From positions 1 to 62,148 of the forward strand of contig URGS01000010.1 in NCBI GenBank assembly GCA_900547415.1: a DNA stretch of 62,148 bases, written 5' to 3'. Within the stretch, counting starts at the first letter, position 1, and every line of letters starts with the position of its first letter. The translations under genes and the position numbers were made by a program. The notes beneath the pieces were generated by a model. It saw nothing but the letters and a program-made list of their open reading frames with translations. It ran no database searches and was not told the origin of the DNA. Shown in pieces: positions 33,384-41,722 of the stretch. This stretch comes from an uncultured Phascolarctobacterium sp. Its GTDB lineage: Bacteria; Bacillota; Negativicutes; Acidaminococcales; Acidaminococcaceae.

Positions 33384-34018
33384 GCACTATAAAAGATTTT
33401 CAAAAACCATTTTCTTTCTATCAATTCTTAAAAATAACAAAAAAATATCGAGAATTATGGAACTCTAGACCAAGCTATATTAGTTTTATATTATCTTTGA
33501 TATTTACTTTCATATTTTATTTGGCTTTAGGCGATAACTTTTCTTCTCTATTAGATAAAATTGCTAACCTACTTCTTAGTTTAACAAGTGCTTTAGTAAG
33601 CTTAATAGGAATATATATTGCAGGAGTGACTCTCTTTACTGCTATGCTAACTAAAAAAGCTCTCTCTAATTTGGATAAATTAGGAAAATTTGATGTTTTT
33701 ATAAAAATGCTTTTTTCGTTTTATTTCTCCGGAGCATGCGTTTTAGTAGCATGTTTTTTAGTAATATTAGGGTATATCATGATTGCTTGCTTGCCTATTC
33801 ATGAGTTTAATTATATTCTGCAAAAAGAAATGTTGGTTTTATTGTTGATACTAGGCTACGTTTTTGTTACGAGTTATTTTGTGTGTTTTTCTTTATCATA
33901 TACAGTATCGTTGATAGGAGTTAGTATAAACTTTTTTTCGGCGAATCTTTATATGGATAGTCTAGATATTGATGAAAAGAAGAGTAGAAAATTTTTAGTT
34001 AAAGTCGCAAAAAAATAA
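33380..34018 (+). CDS. four-helix membrane protein, second gene of a two-gene unit
   Basis: 212 residues. Four hydrophobic segments are visible at about residues 34-52, 58-80, 112-137 and 149-180, with a basic N-terminal cytoplasmic region (LKITKKYRELWNSRP) and a basic C-terminus (KKSRKFLVKVAKK). There are no transporter or enzyme motifs. It overlaps the preceding soluble gene by 4 bases. A soluble sensor plus small membrane effector is a common plan of phage-defence modules, but glycan-related functions are not excluded. It ends 64 bases before gmd, where base composition returns to that of the host. Confidence 0.6.
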   Translation: MSTIKDFQKPFSFYQFLKITKKYRELWNSRPSYISFILSLIFTFIFYLALGDNFSSLLDKIANLLLSLTSALVSLIGIYIAGVTLFTAMLTKKALSNLDKLGKFDVFIKMLFSFYFSGACVLVACFLVILGYIMIACLPIHEFNYILQKEMLVLLLILGYVFVTSYFVCFSLSYTVSLIGVSINFFSANLYMDSLDIDEKKSRKFLVKVAKK

Positions 34019-34082
34019 TTGTTTAAGATGTTTTGTATTTAAGAAAATGTGTATTTAGTTCATAATATTGGAGGGTTCCTTT

Positions 34083-35126
34083 ATGAAAATAGCATTAATT
34101 ACCGGTATTACCGGTCAAGATGGTTCTTATTTAGCTGAGTTTTTGTTGGAAAAGGGTTATGAGGTTCATGGCATTACTCGTCGTGCATCAATTGCTAATA
34201 CAGGTCGTATTGAGCATATTATGGATAAAATTACTCTGCATGATGGTGATTTGTCCGATTCCAGCTCTTTGATTCGTATTATTAATCTTGTAAAGCCAGA
34301 TGAAATTTATAATCTGGCAGCACAAAGCCATGTTCAGGTTTCTTTTGATGTGCCTGAGTATTCTGGAGATGTTGATGCTTTGGGTGTACTACGCATTTTA
34401 GAGGCAGTTCGTATTTTGGGCTTGACCAAGTCTTGCCGTATTTATCAGGCATCTACCTCTGAGCTTTATGGTAAGGTTGAAGAGGTTCCTCAGCGTGAAA
34501 CCACTCCCTTCCATCCTTATTCTCCTTATGCAGTAGCTAAGCAGTATGGTTTTTGGATTACTAAGGAGTATCGCGAGGCGTATGGCATGTTTGCTGTAAA
34601 TGGCATTCTGTTCAACCATGAATCTGAGCGTCGTGGTGAAAATTTTGTTACTCGTAAGATTACCTTGGCTGCAGGTCGCATTGCAGAAGGCTTACAGGAT
34701 CATTTAGAGCTAGGTAATATGGATTCTTTGCGTGACTGGGGCTATGCTAAGGATTATGTAGAATGCATGTGGATGATTTTGCAGCATGATACTCCGGAGG
34801 ATTTTGTTATTGCAACTGGTGAACAGCATACTGTGCGTGATTTTACTGAAAAGGCATTTGCTGTTAATGGTATTACTATTCGTTGGGAAGGCTCTGGCGT
34901 TGATGAAAAGGGCTATGATGCTGAAACAGGTAAGATGATTGTTTGTGTAAATCCCCAATGGTTCCGTCCTACTGATGTAGATAATCTGTGGGGCGATCCT
35001 ACTAAGGCTAAAACAGTCCTTGGATGGAATCCGCAAAAGACTAGTTATGAAGAGCTGATCCGTATTATGGCAGAGCATGACAGAATGCTGGCAAAGCGTG
35101 AAAAAGCAATGCTGGCTGCCAAATAG
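34083..35126 (+). CDS. gmd: GDP-mannose 4,6-dehydratase
   Basis: 347 residues. The start at 34083 follows GGAGGG; ATG 34068 overlaps that site. N-terminal ITGITGQDGSYLAEFLLEK with NADP-binding Gly residues and RRAS, then YQASTSELYGKVEEV, YSPYAVAKQYGFW with the Y-x3-K pair, and LFNHESERRGENFVTRK, all diagnostic of Gmd. It converts GDP-D-mannose to GDP-4-keto-6-deoxymannose. It starts the GDP-fucose operon gmd-fcl-manC-manA, whose product would feed the GT10 enzyme at 15802. Confidence 0.97.
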   Translation: MKIALITGITGQDGSYLAEFLLEKGYEVHGITRRASIANTGRIEHIMDKITLHDGDLSDSSSLIRIINLVKPDEIYNLAAQSHVQVSFDVPEYSGDVDALGVLRILEAVRILGLTKSCRIYQASTSELYGKVEEVPQRETTPFHPYSPYAVAKQYGFWITKEYREAYGMFAVNGILFNHESERRGENFVTRKITLAAGRIAEGLQDHLELGNMDSLRDWGYAKDYVECMWMILQHDTPEDFVIATGEQHTVRDFTEKAFAVNGITIRWEGSGVDEKGYDAETGKMIVCVNPQWFRPTDVDNLWGDPTKAKTVLGWNPQKTSYEELIRIMAEHDRMLAKREKAMLAAK

Positions 35127-35146
35127 TAGTAAAGAAGGCAGATAAG

Positions 35147-36091
35147 ATGATGGAGAAAAATGCAAAAATTTATGTTGCTGGTCATCGTGGTATGGTTGGC
35201 AGTGCTATAGTACGCGAGCTGGAGCGTCAAGGTTATACTAATATCATTGTTCGTACTCATAAGGAGCTGGACTTGTGCCGTCAGGCAGATGTAGAAAAGT
35301 TCTTTGCTGAGGAAAAGCCTGATTATGTTTTCTTGGCTGCGGCTAAGGTTGGCGGCATTGTTGCTAATAGCGAGGCGTTGGCTGATTTTATGTATGATAA
35401 TATGATTTTGGAGATGAATGTTATCAATGCTGCTTGGAAAAATGGCTGTAAAAAGCTGGAGTTTTTAGGTAGCTCCTGCATTTATCCGCGTATGGCTCCT
35501 CAGCCTATGCCGGAAAGCTGCTTGCTGACTAGCGAATTAGAAAAAACCAATGAAGCCTATGCTTTGGCTAAAATCAGTGGCTTAAAATACTGCGAATTTT
35601 TGAATAGACAATACGGAACCGATTATATTTCTGTAATGCCGACTAATTTGTATGGCCCTAATGATAATTATCATCCTACTCATAGCCACGTACTGCCTGC
35701 GTTGATTCGTCGTTTTCATGAGGCTAAGGAGGCAGGTCTGCCCTATGTAACCTGTTGGGGCGATGGTAGCCCGTTGCGTGAGTTCTTGTATGTGGATGAC
35801 CTAGCTAATCTTTGCGTATTCCTGATGAATAACTATAGTGGCAATGAAACTGTAAATGCAGGTACTGGCAAGGAGCGGTCTATTAAGGAGCTGACAGAGC
35901 TAGTGGCGAAGGTTATTGGTTATGATGGTGAAATTCGCTGGGATACTGACAAACCTAATGGCACTCCTAGAAAGCTGCTTGATGTTTCCAAGGCAACAAA
36001 GCTGGGTTGGACATATAAGACTGAGCTTGAAGATGGTATTAAATTATCCTATCAGGACTTTTTGAATAATCCTATGCGTGCGGAGAGATAA
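35147..36091 (+). CDS. fcl: GDP-L-fucose synthase
   Basis: 314 residues. KIYVAGHRGMVGSAIVREL is the NADPH site; LGSSCIYPRMAPQPM, then YALAKISGLKYCEF with the Tyr-x3-Lys pair and LYGPNDNYHPTHSHVLPALI are GDP-fucose synthase signatures. It carries out the 3,5-epimerisation and 4-reduction that yield GDP-L-fucose. The ATG at 35150 is an alternative start. It lies 20 bases behind gmd and 3 bases before manC. Confidence 0.97.
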   Translation: MMEKNAKIYVAGHRGMVGSAIVRELERQGYTNIIVRTHKELDLCRQADVEKFFAEEKPDYVFLAAAKVGGIVANSEALADFMYDNMILEMNVINAAWKNGCKKLEFLGSSCIYPRMAPQPMPESCLLTSELEKTNEAYALAKISGLKYCEFLNRQYGTDYISVMPTNLYGPNDNYHPTHSHVLPALIRRFHEAKEAGLPYVTCWGDGSPLREFLYVDDLANLCVFLMNNYSGNETVNAGTGKERSIKELTELVAKVIGYDGEIRWDTDKPNGTPRKLLDVSKATKLGWTYKTELEDGIKLSYQDFLNNPMRAER

Positions 36092-36094
36092 GCT

Positions 36095-37408
36095 ATGAAT
36101 ATTATTTTATTGTCCGGTGGCAGCGGTAAACGTTTGTGGCCTTTGTCTAACGATATTCGCTCCAAGCAGTTTATTAAGCTGTTTAAGAATGCAGAGGGCG
36201 AATACGAATCCATGCTTCAAAGAGTATATGGACAAATTCGTAGTATTGATGCAGACGCTAAGATTACTATTGCAACAGGTAAGACACAGGTAAGTAATAT
36301 TAAGAGCCAGTTAGGCGATAAGGTAAATATTTGTGTTGAGCCTGCTCGAAGAGATACATTTCCTGCTATTTTGTTGGCAGCAGCTTATGTGCATGATGAG
36401 CTAGACGTCGGTGTTGATGAAAGTGTAGCAGTGTGTCCTGTTGATCCATATGTAGAAGCAGGCTTTTTCAAGGCTGTGGAGCAGCTTGATGCTTTGGTAC
36501 AAAAGGATACTGCTAACCTGACCTTGATGGGTATTGAGCCTACCTATCCTAGTGAAAAATATGGCTATATTATGCCAGAATCATCTGATAATGTTAGCAA
36601 GGTAAATTCCTTTAAGGAAAAACCAAATGCGAAAACAGCAGCTGAATATATTAAGCAAAATGCTTTGTGGAATGCAGGTGTTTTTGCCTTTAAGCTTGGA
36701 TACTTATTGGAAAAGGCTCATGAAATAATTGATTTTACTGATTATCGTGACCTTTATGCTAAGTATGATAAGCTGACTAAGATTAGCTTTGACTATGCTG
36801 TTGTTGAAAAGGAGCCGAGCATTCAGGTAATGCGTTATGATGGCGCGTGGAAGGATGTTGGCACCTGGAATATGATGGCAGAGGTTATGGCTGATGCTGC
36901 TAAAGGCAAGGTGCTGTTTGACGAAACATGCAATGGTACTAATGTAGTTAACGAGTTGGATATTCCTATTATTTGCATGGGCTGCAAGGATATGATCATA
37001 GCAGCTAGCAATGATGGTATTCTTGTTGCTGATAAAGACCGCAGCAGCCATATGAAGCCATTGGTGGAAAAGATTGTTGATGAAGTTAAGTTTGCTGAGA
37101 AATCATGGGGTACCTATAGCGTAATGGATGCTCAGGATGGCTCTATGACTATCAAAGTAATCTTGAACAAGGGCAGCAAAATGAGCTACCATAGTCATGA
37201 TTACCGCGATGAGGTTTGGACTGTTATTGAAGGACAGGGGCAAGCTATTATTGATGGTATGGAGCAAATGCTGGCTCCTGGTGATGTAGTTTCCATCGCA
37301 GCTGGTTGCAAGCACACTGTTATGGCTGTAACTGATTTGAAGATTATTGAGGTTCAGATTGGCGAAAGCATTAGTGTAGAGGATAAGCATAAATTTGATT
37401 TAGAATAG
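36095..37408 (+). CDS. manC: mannose-1-phosphate guanylyltransferase ManC
   Basis: 437 residues, slightly short for a bifunctional ManC (about 470). The N-terminal nucleotidyltransferase has LLSGGSGKRLWPLSNDIRSK, EPARRDTFPAILLAA, GYIMPES and SFKEKPNAKTAAEYI with the catalytic Lys. The C-terminal cupin-type part (about 335-437) has MSYHSHDYRDEVWTVIEGQG and GDVVSIAAGCKHTVMA. It makes GDP-mannose from GTP and mannose 1-phosphate. No phosphomannomutase (manB) is in the window; a host enzyme elsewhere must supply mannose 1-phosphate. Confidence 0.93.
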   Translation: MNIILLSGGSGKRLWPLSNDIRSKQFIKLFKNAEGEYESMLQRVYGQIRSIDADAKITIATGKTQVSNIKSQLGDKVNICVEPARRDTFPAILLAAAYVHDELDVGVDESVAVCPVDPYVEAGFFKAVEQLDALVQKDTANLTLMGIEPTYPSEKYGYIMPESSDNVSKVNSFKEKPNAKTAAEYIKQNALWNAGVFAFKLGYLLEKAHEIIDFTDYRDLYAKYDKLTKISFDYAVVEKEPSIQVMRYDGAWKDVGTWNMMAEVMADAAKGKVLFDETCNGTNVVNELDIPIICMGCKDMIIAASNDGILVADKDRSSHMKPLVEKIVDEVKFAEKSWGTYSVMDAQDGSMTIKVILNKGSKMSYHSHDYRDEVWTVIEGQGQAIIDGMEQMLAPGDVVSIAAGCKHTVMAVTDLKIIEVQIGESISVEDKHKFDLE

Positions 37409-37420
37409 TCAGGAGTAGAG

Positions 37421-38380
37421 ATGGAAATATTCAAGCTGATTCCTGCAGGTAAGGATTATATGTGGGGTGGAACAAAGTTAAAAAACGAATATGGCAAGAA
37501 TATTCCCATCTCTCCTTTGGCTGAAACATGGGAATGCTCCGTGCATCCTGACGGCTTGAGTATTATTGCTAATGGTAGCAATAAAGGTAAAAGCTTAAAA
37601 GATGTTTTGCAGGAGCGTCCAGAGTATTTAGGTACTAAATTTGCACATAATAGAGAGCTGCCTATATTGGTAAAGCTAATAGATGCGGAGCAAAATTTAT
37701 CTGTTCAGGTGCATCCAGATGATGAGTATGCTATGAAGCATGAAGGTCAAAATGGTAAGACTGAAATGTGGTATATTGTAGATGCTGCAGACGGCGCATC
37801 TATTGTGTATGGCTTTGAGCATACTGTGACTAAGGAAATATTGCAAGATGCAGTAAAAGAGGGTACATTGTCCAAGCAGCTTCATAAGGTTGCAATAAAA
37901 AAGGGTGAGTGCTATTATATTCCTGCTGGAACAGTGCATGCTATTGGTGCAGGATGCCTGATTGCAGAGGTGCAGCAAAGCTCTAACGTTACATATAGGG
38001 TCTATGATTATGACCGCGTTGATAAAAATGGCAAAAAAAGAGAGTTGCATTTTGACAGGGCTGTAGATGTTATGCAAATGCAGCCTTCTCAAAATGTAAG
38101 GCGTAAGCCAAAGCTAGTAAAGTATTTTCCACTATGTTCAGTGCAGGAGCTATGCTCTTGCAAATACTTTTCTGTAGAAAAGATAGAAGTACAGAAAGAT
38201 TATGAATTTACCGTATTTGATGAATCATTTCAGGTAATTCTGTGCTTGGATGGGTCTGGTGTTGCAGTAATTGGAGAAGGTAAATGTAACTTTACGAAGG
38301 GTGACTGTCTTTTTCTTACTGCCGACATTTGTACTTGTAGGCTTGAGGGAAAATTTAGCGTGTTGAAGATTAGATGTTAA
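37421..38380 (+). CDS. manA: mannose-6-phosphate isomerase, class I
   Basis: 319 residues, class I ManA of Firmicute size. Zinc-binding and catalytic blocks are visible: DYMWGGTKLKNEYGK, LSVQVHPDDEYAMKHE, TEMWYIVDA, YYIPAGTVHAIGAGC and NVTYRVYDYDR. It interconverts fructose 6-phosphate and mannose 6-phosphate, supplying the GDP-fucose branch. It is 12 bases behind manC and followed by rfbB. Confidence 0.95.
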   Translation: MEIFKLIPAGKDYMWGGTKLKNEYGKNIPISPLAETWECSVHPDGLSIIANGSNKGKSLKDVLQERPEYLGTKFAHNRELPILVKLIDAEQNLSVQVHPDDEYAMKHEGQNGKTEMWYIVDAADGASIVYGFEHTVTKEILQDAVKEGTLSKQLHKVAIKKGECYYIPAGTVHAIGAGCLIAEVQQSSNVTYRVYDYDRVDKNGKKRELHFDRAVDVMQMQPSQNVRRKPKLVKYFPLCSVQELCSCKYFSVEKIEVQKDYEFTVFDESFQVILCLDGSGVAVIGEGKCNFTKGDCLFLTADICTCRLEGKFSVLKIRC

Positions 38381-38409
38381 AATATATTTTATGAAGGGAT
38401 AAGATTAAT

Positions 38410-39429
38410 ATGACTATCATCGTTACCGGTGGCGCCGGATTTATTGGTTCTAATTTCATATTCCATATGTTGGAAAATTATCCTGATTACCGAATTATTT
38501 GCTTAGATAAACTGACCTATGCAGGTAATCTTTCTACTCTTGAAAGTGTTATGGAAAATCCTAACTTTCGTTTTGTAAAGGCTGATATTTGCGATAGAGA
38601 AGCAGTGTTTAAGCTGTTTGAGGAAGAGCATCCTGATATGGTAGTAAATTTTGCTGCAGAAAGCCATGTGGATCGTTCTATTGAGGATCCAGGCATTTTC
38701 CTGGAGACCAATATTATGGGTACAGCCGTGCTGATGGATGCTTGTCGTAAGTATGGAATCAAACGTTATCATCAGGTTTCTACTGATGAGGTTTATGGTG
38801 ATTTGCCGTTGGACAGACCAGATTTGTTCTTTACTGAGGAAACTCCCATTCACACCAGCAGTCCGTATTCATCTTCCAAAGCTGGCTCTGATTTGCTTGT
38901 TATGGCTTATTATAGAACCTATGGCTTGCCTGTGACAATTTCTCGCTGCAGCAATAACTATGGTCCCTATCATTTTCCAGAAAAGCTTATCCCTTTGATG
39001 ATTGCCAATGCATTGGCAGATAAACCGTTGCCTGTTTATGGTGAGGGTATCAATGTTCGTGATTGGCTGTATGTGGAAGACCACTGCAAGGCTATTGATT
39101 TGATTATTCATAAGGGCAGAGTTGGCGAGGTATACAATATTGGCGGTCATAATGAGATGCGTAATATTGATATTGTTAAGCTAATTTGTAAAGAGCTTGG
39201 CAAGCCTGAAACCTTGATTACCTATGTAACCGATAGAAAAGGCCATGATATGCGTTATGCTATTGATCCGACTAAAATTCATAACGAATTGGGCTGGTTG
39301 CCGGAAACTAAGTTTGCAGATGGTATAAAAAGGACCATTAAATGGTATTTGGAGAATCGTAAGTGGTGGGAAGATATCATTAGTGGTGAGTACCAAAATT
39401 ATTATGAGAAGATGTACGGAAACAGATAA
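38410..39429 (+). CDS. rfbB: dTDP-glucose 4,6-dehydratase RfbB (RmlB)
   Basis: 339 residues. IIVTGGAGFIGSNFIFHM, VVNFAAESHVDRSIEDP, YHQVSTDEVYGDLPLD, YSSSKAGSDLLVMAYYRTYG with the Y-x3-K pair, and SRCSNNYGPYHFPEKLIPL are RmlB signatures. It makes dTDP-4-keto-6-deoxyglucose, the substrate of the 3,4-ketoisomerase at 20389. It is unusual that it is separated from rfbA by 18 kb of other genes, including an IS element. Confidence 0.97.
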   Translation: MTIIVTGGAGFIGSNFIFHMLENYPDYRIICLDKLTYAGNLSTLESVMENPNFRFVKADICDREAVFKLFEEEHPDMVVNFAAESHVDRSIEDPGIFLETNIMGTAVLMDACRKYGIKRYHQVSTDEVYGDLPLDRPDLFFTEETPIHTSSPYSSSKAGSDLLVMAYYRTYGLPVTISRCSNNYGPYHFPEKLIPLMIANALADKPLPVYGEGINVRDWLYVEDHCKAIDLIIHKGRVGEVYNIGGHNEMRNIDIVKLICKELGKPETLITYVTDRKGHDMRYAIDPTKIHNELGWLPETKFADGIKRTIKWYLENRKWWEDIISGEYQNYYEKMYGNR

Positions 39430-39546
39430 AAATTTTGCACATAGCATTAGAAAAAATGCTAAAAAATGTTATAATTTATGAGACTTCTGCATGAGTCATT
39501 GTAAAAGTCTTTTTATTTTATATAAAATATAATGGATGGGTTTGGG

Positions 39547-40188
39547 ATGATGGAAAGAAAAAGATATATAAAAAAAGAAAATAATAATCGCAGCTTTGTT
39601 TTGAAGAAATTTGCCCAGTTTTTTGGTATTGCCTTGGTTGCTGCCTTGGCAGTTGGCTTGATGGTGTTTCTTGCCTATATTGATATAAGTGCAGCGGGAA
39701 GAATTAAGGATGCTTCATATACAGAAAATTTACAGGAAACGCTGCTTGTTTTTAGCTCTATTATATTTATATACTCAGCTAAGAAGAATAATAAAAGAGG
39801 TTTACTGTTAGTAGCAGGTTTTTTCTTGTGCATGTTTATTCGGGAATGGGATGCAGTATTTGATGAAATTTTTCATGGTGCATGGAAGTATTTTGCTATT
39901 CCAACTGCTGTAGGTTTTACATATTGTGCATTAAAGGAAGGCTTGCAAAAAGTTTGGGATGACCTTGCGGGATTTATGAGCAACAAGTCCTATGATGTTA
40001 TTGTAGCTGGATTAATTATCGTTTTGGTTGTTTCTAGAATGTTAGGTAGCAAAGCAATTTGGCTCCTTATGAGCGGTCCGGACTTTAAGTACGTTTTTAA
40101 AACATTCATTGAAGAGGGCGTAGAGTTATTGGGAGATATGGTGATTTTTGCAGGCTCTTTAAGATATTATATTCTTAATCGAAAATGA
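39547..40188 (+). CDS. polytopic membrane protein, relative of the one at 12795
   Basis: 213 residues from ATG 39547 (39532 is an alternative). A basic N-terminus (ERKRYIKKENNNR) is followed by hydrophobic segments at about residues 25-45, 65-80, 86-100, 117-130 and 150-165. ENLQETLLVFSSIIFIYSAKK, FLCMFIREWDAVFDE and the C-terminal EEGVELLGDMVIF align in order and spacing with the protein at 12795 (E-x-x-LKNIQ, MREISWGR, EELAEL). Both appear to be variants of one uncharacterised family. The preceding 100 bases hold a weak hairpin AGACTT/AAGTCT with T-tract that may end the rfbB transcript. Confidence 0.6.
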   Translation: MMERKRYIKKENNNRSFVLKKFAQFFGIALVAALAVGLMVFLAYIDISAAGRIKDASYTENLQETLLVFSSIIFIYSAKKNNKRGLLLVAGFFLCMFIREWDAVFDEIFHGAWKYFAIPTAVGFTYCALKEGLQKVWDDLAGFMSNKSYDVIVAGLIIVLVVSRMLGSKAIWLLMSGPDFKYVFKTFIEEGVELLGDMVIFAGSLRYYILNRK

Positions 40189-40276
40189 TTAGTAAATATC
40201 TGGATATATCTGGTATTAGTGTAATTAATTCGCATTATTTGTTATATTCTTAATCATATAATTTTGAGGTGTAGTA

Positions 40277-41689
40277 ATGTTATTTAATTCTTATGAGTTT
40301 ATCCTAGTATTTTTGCCTATTACCTTAATTGTATACTATGCTTTAGCTAAAAATATTAGTCATAAGATGGCAAAATATTTCCTGGTTTTTGCATCAGTGT
40401 GCTTTTATTCTTATTGGGATGTAAGCAATCTTCCGATTTTGCTTACATCTATTTTCATTAACTATGTCTTTGGTTATTTTCTACATAAAAATTCAAGCAA
40501 ATTTATACTAGCCTTAGGTATAGCTTTCAATCTTTTGTTTTTAGGATATTTTAAGTATACTGATTTTGTCATTGTAAATATTAATGAATTACTTACATTA
40601 CAAATTCCAATGCAAGAAATTGCATTGCCGTTAGGTATTTCTTTTTTTACATTTACTCAGACGGCATATCTTGTGGATGTGTATCGGGGGGGGACAAGTG
40701 GATACTCAAAGAGCGATTATCTGCTGTTTGTAACTATTTTTCCTCATCTGATTGCTGGCCCTATACTCTATCATAAGGATATGATTCCACAGTTTTCTGA
40801 GGTGGAACGCTATAAAATTAATTATAGAAATATGACCTACGGTATTTTGTGGTTCGTAATAGGATTATTTAAAAAAGTAGTTATTGCAGATAGATTGGCG
40901 GTATATGCAAACAAGGTATTCGAAAGTACAGGAGTAATAACTATGCTAGATGCATGGGGTGGATCTTTAGCTTATACATTGCAGCTTTATTTTGACTTTT
41001 CCGGTTATTCTGAAATGGCTATTGGCTTAGGTCTAATGTTTAACTATAATTTGCCTCTTAATTTTAATTATCCGTACCGTGCCTGCAGTATTATTGATTT
41101 TTGGCGTCGCTGGCATATGACCTTGTCTGCATTTCTTAAGGATTATTTATACATACCCTTAGGCGGTAATAGAACAGGGCATCATATGCGTAACATATTG
41201 ATTACTATGTTCTTAGGTGGTTTATGGCACGGCGCTGGCTGGACATTTATTTTCTGGGGTGTTTTGCATGGCTGTTTTATATGCATTAATCATTTATGGC
41301 GTAAAACTAAAATCTGCTTACCCAAAATTCTAAACTGGCTTTTAACCTTTAATGCTATCAATATTGCCTGGATTTTCTTTAGAGCAGATAGTTTTGATAA
41401 AGCGATTAAAATATGTAAGGCAATGGTAGATATAAATAATTTGTATTTACCGTATAGTAGTAAATTGAGTAAATATATAGAAGCTTTCGGATACGATGGA
41501 ATGATGAGATTAAGGTCGGGAAATTTTTTGGAAATAATAGGACTATTAATTTTATCAGTATGCATTTTAAAAATAAATCGATTTGAGAGGACTAATAGTT
41601 GCTTAAGTGTACTGCTCGTAGTTTTAGCAATGTGCTACTGTATATTAAGTTTTTCTAATATCACTGAATTTTTATATTTTCAATTTTGA
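40277..41689 (+). CDS. MBOAT family O-acyltransferase (AlgI/PatA-like)
   Basis: 470 residues with about 10-12 hydrophobic segments, inner membrane. The N-terminus LFNSYEFILVFLPITLIVYY is typical of bacterial MBOAT proteins. The family core FSGYSEMAIGLGLMFNY, LNFNYPYRACSIIDFWRRWH and the catalytic-His segment GGLWHGAGWTFIFWG are present. Such proteins move acetyl groups across the membrane for O-acetylation of envelope glycans. The partner gene follows 33 bases later. It probably acetylates the LPS glycan made by the locus. Confidence 0.9.
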   Translation: MLFNSYEFILVFLPITLIVYYALAKNISHKMAKYFLVFASVCFYSYWDVSNLPILLTSIFINYVFGYFLHKNSSKFILALGIAFNLLFLGYFKYTDFVIVNINELLTLQIPMQEIALPLGISFFTFTQTAYLVDVYRGGTSGYSKSDYLLFVTIFPHLIAGPILYHKDMIPQFSEVERYKINYRNMTYGILWFVIGLFKKVVIADRLAVYANKVFESTGVITMLDAWGGSLAYTLQLYFDFSGYSEMAIGLGLMFNYNLPLNFNYPYRACSIIDFWRRWHMTLSAFLKDYLYIPLGGNRTGHHMRNILITMFLGGLWHGAGWTFIFWGVLHGCFICINHLWRKTKICLPKILNWLLTFNAINIAWIFFRADSFDKAIKICKAMVDINNLYLPYSSKLSKYIEAFGYDGMMRLRSGNFLEIIGLLILSVCILKINRFERTNSCLSVLLVVLAMCYCILSFSNITEFLYFQF

Positions 41690-41722
41690 TTTAGAAAATT
41701 AGTGTTAGAGTAGGAGTAGAAT

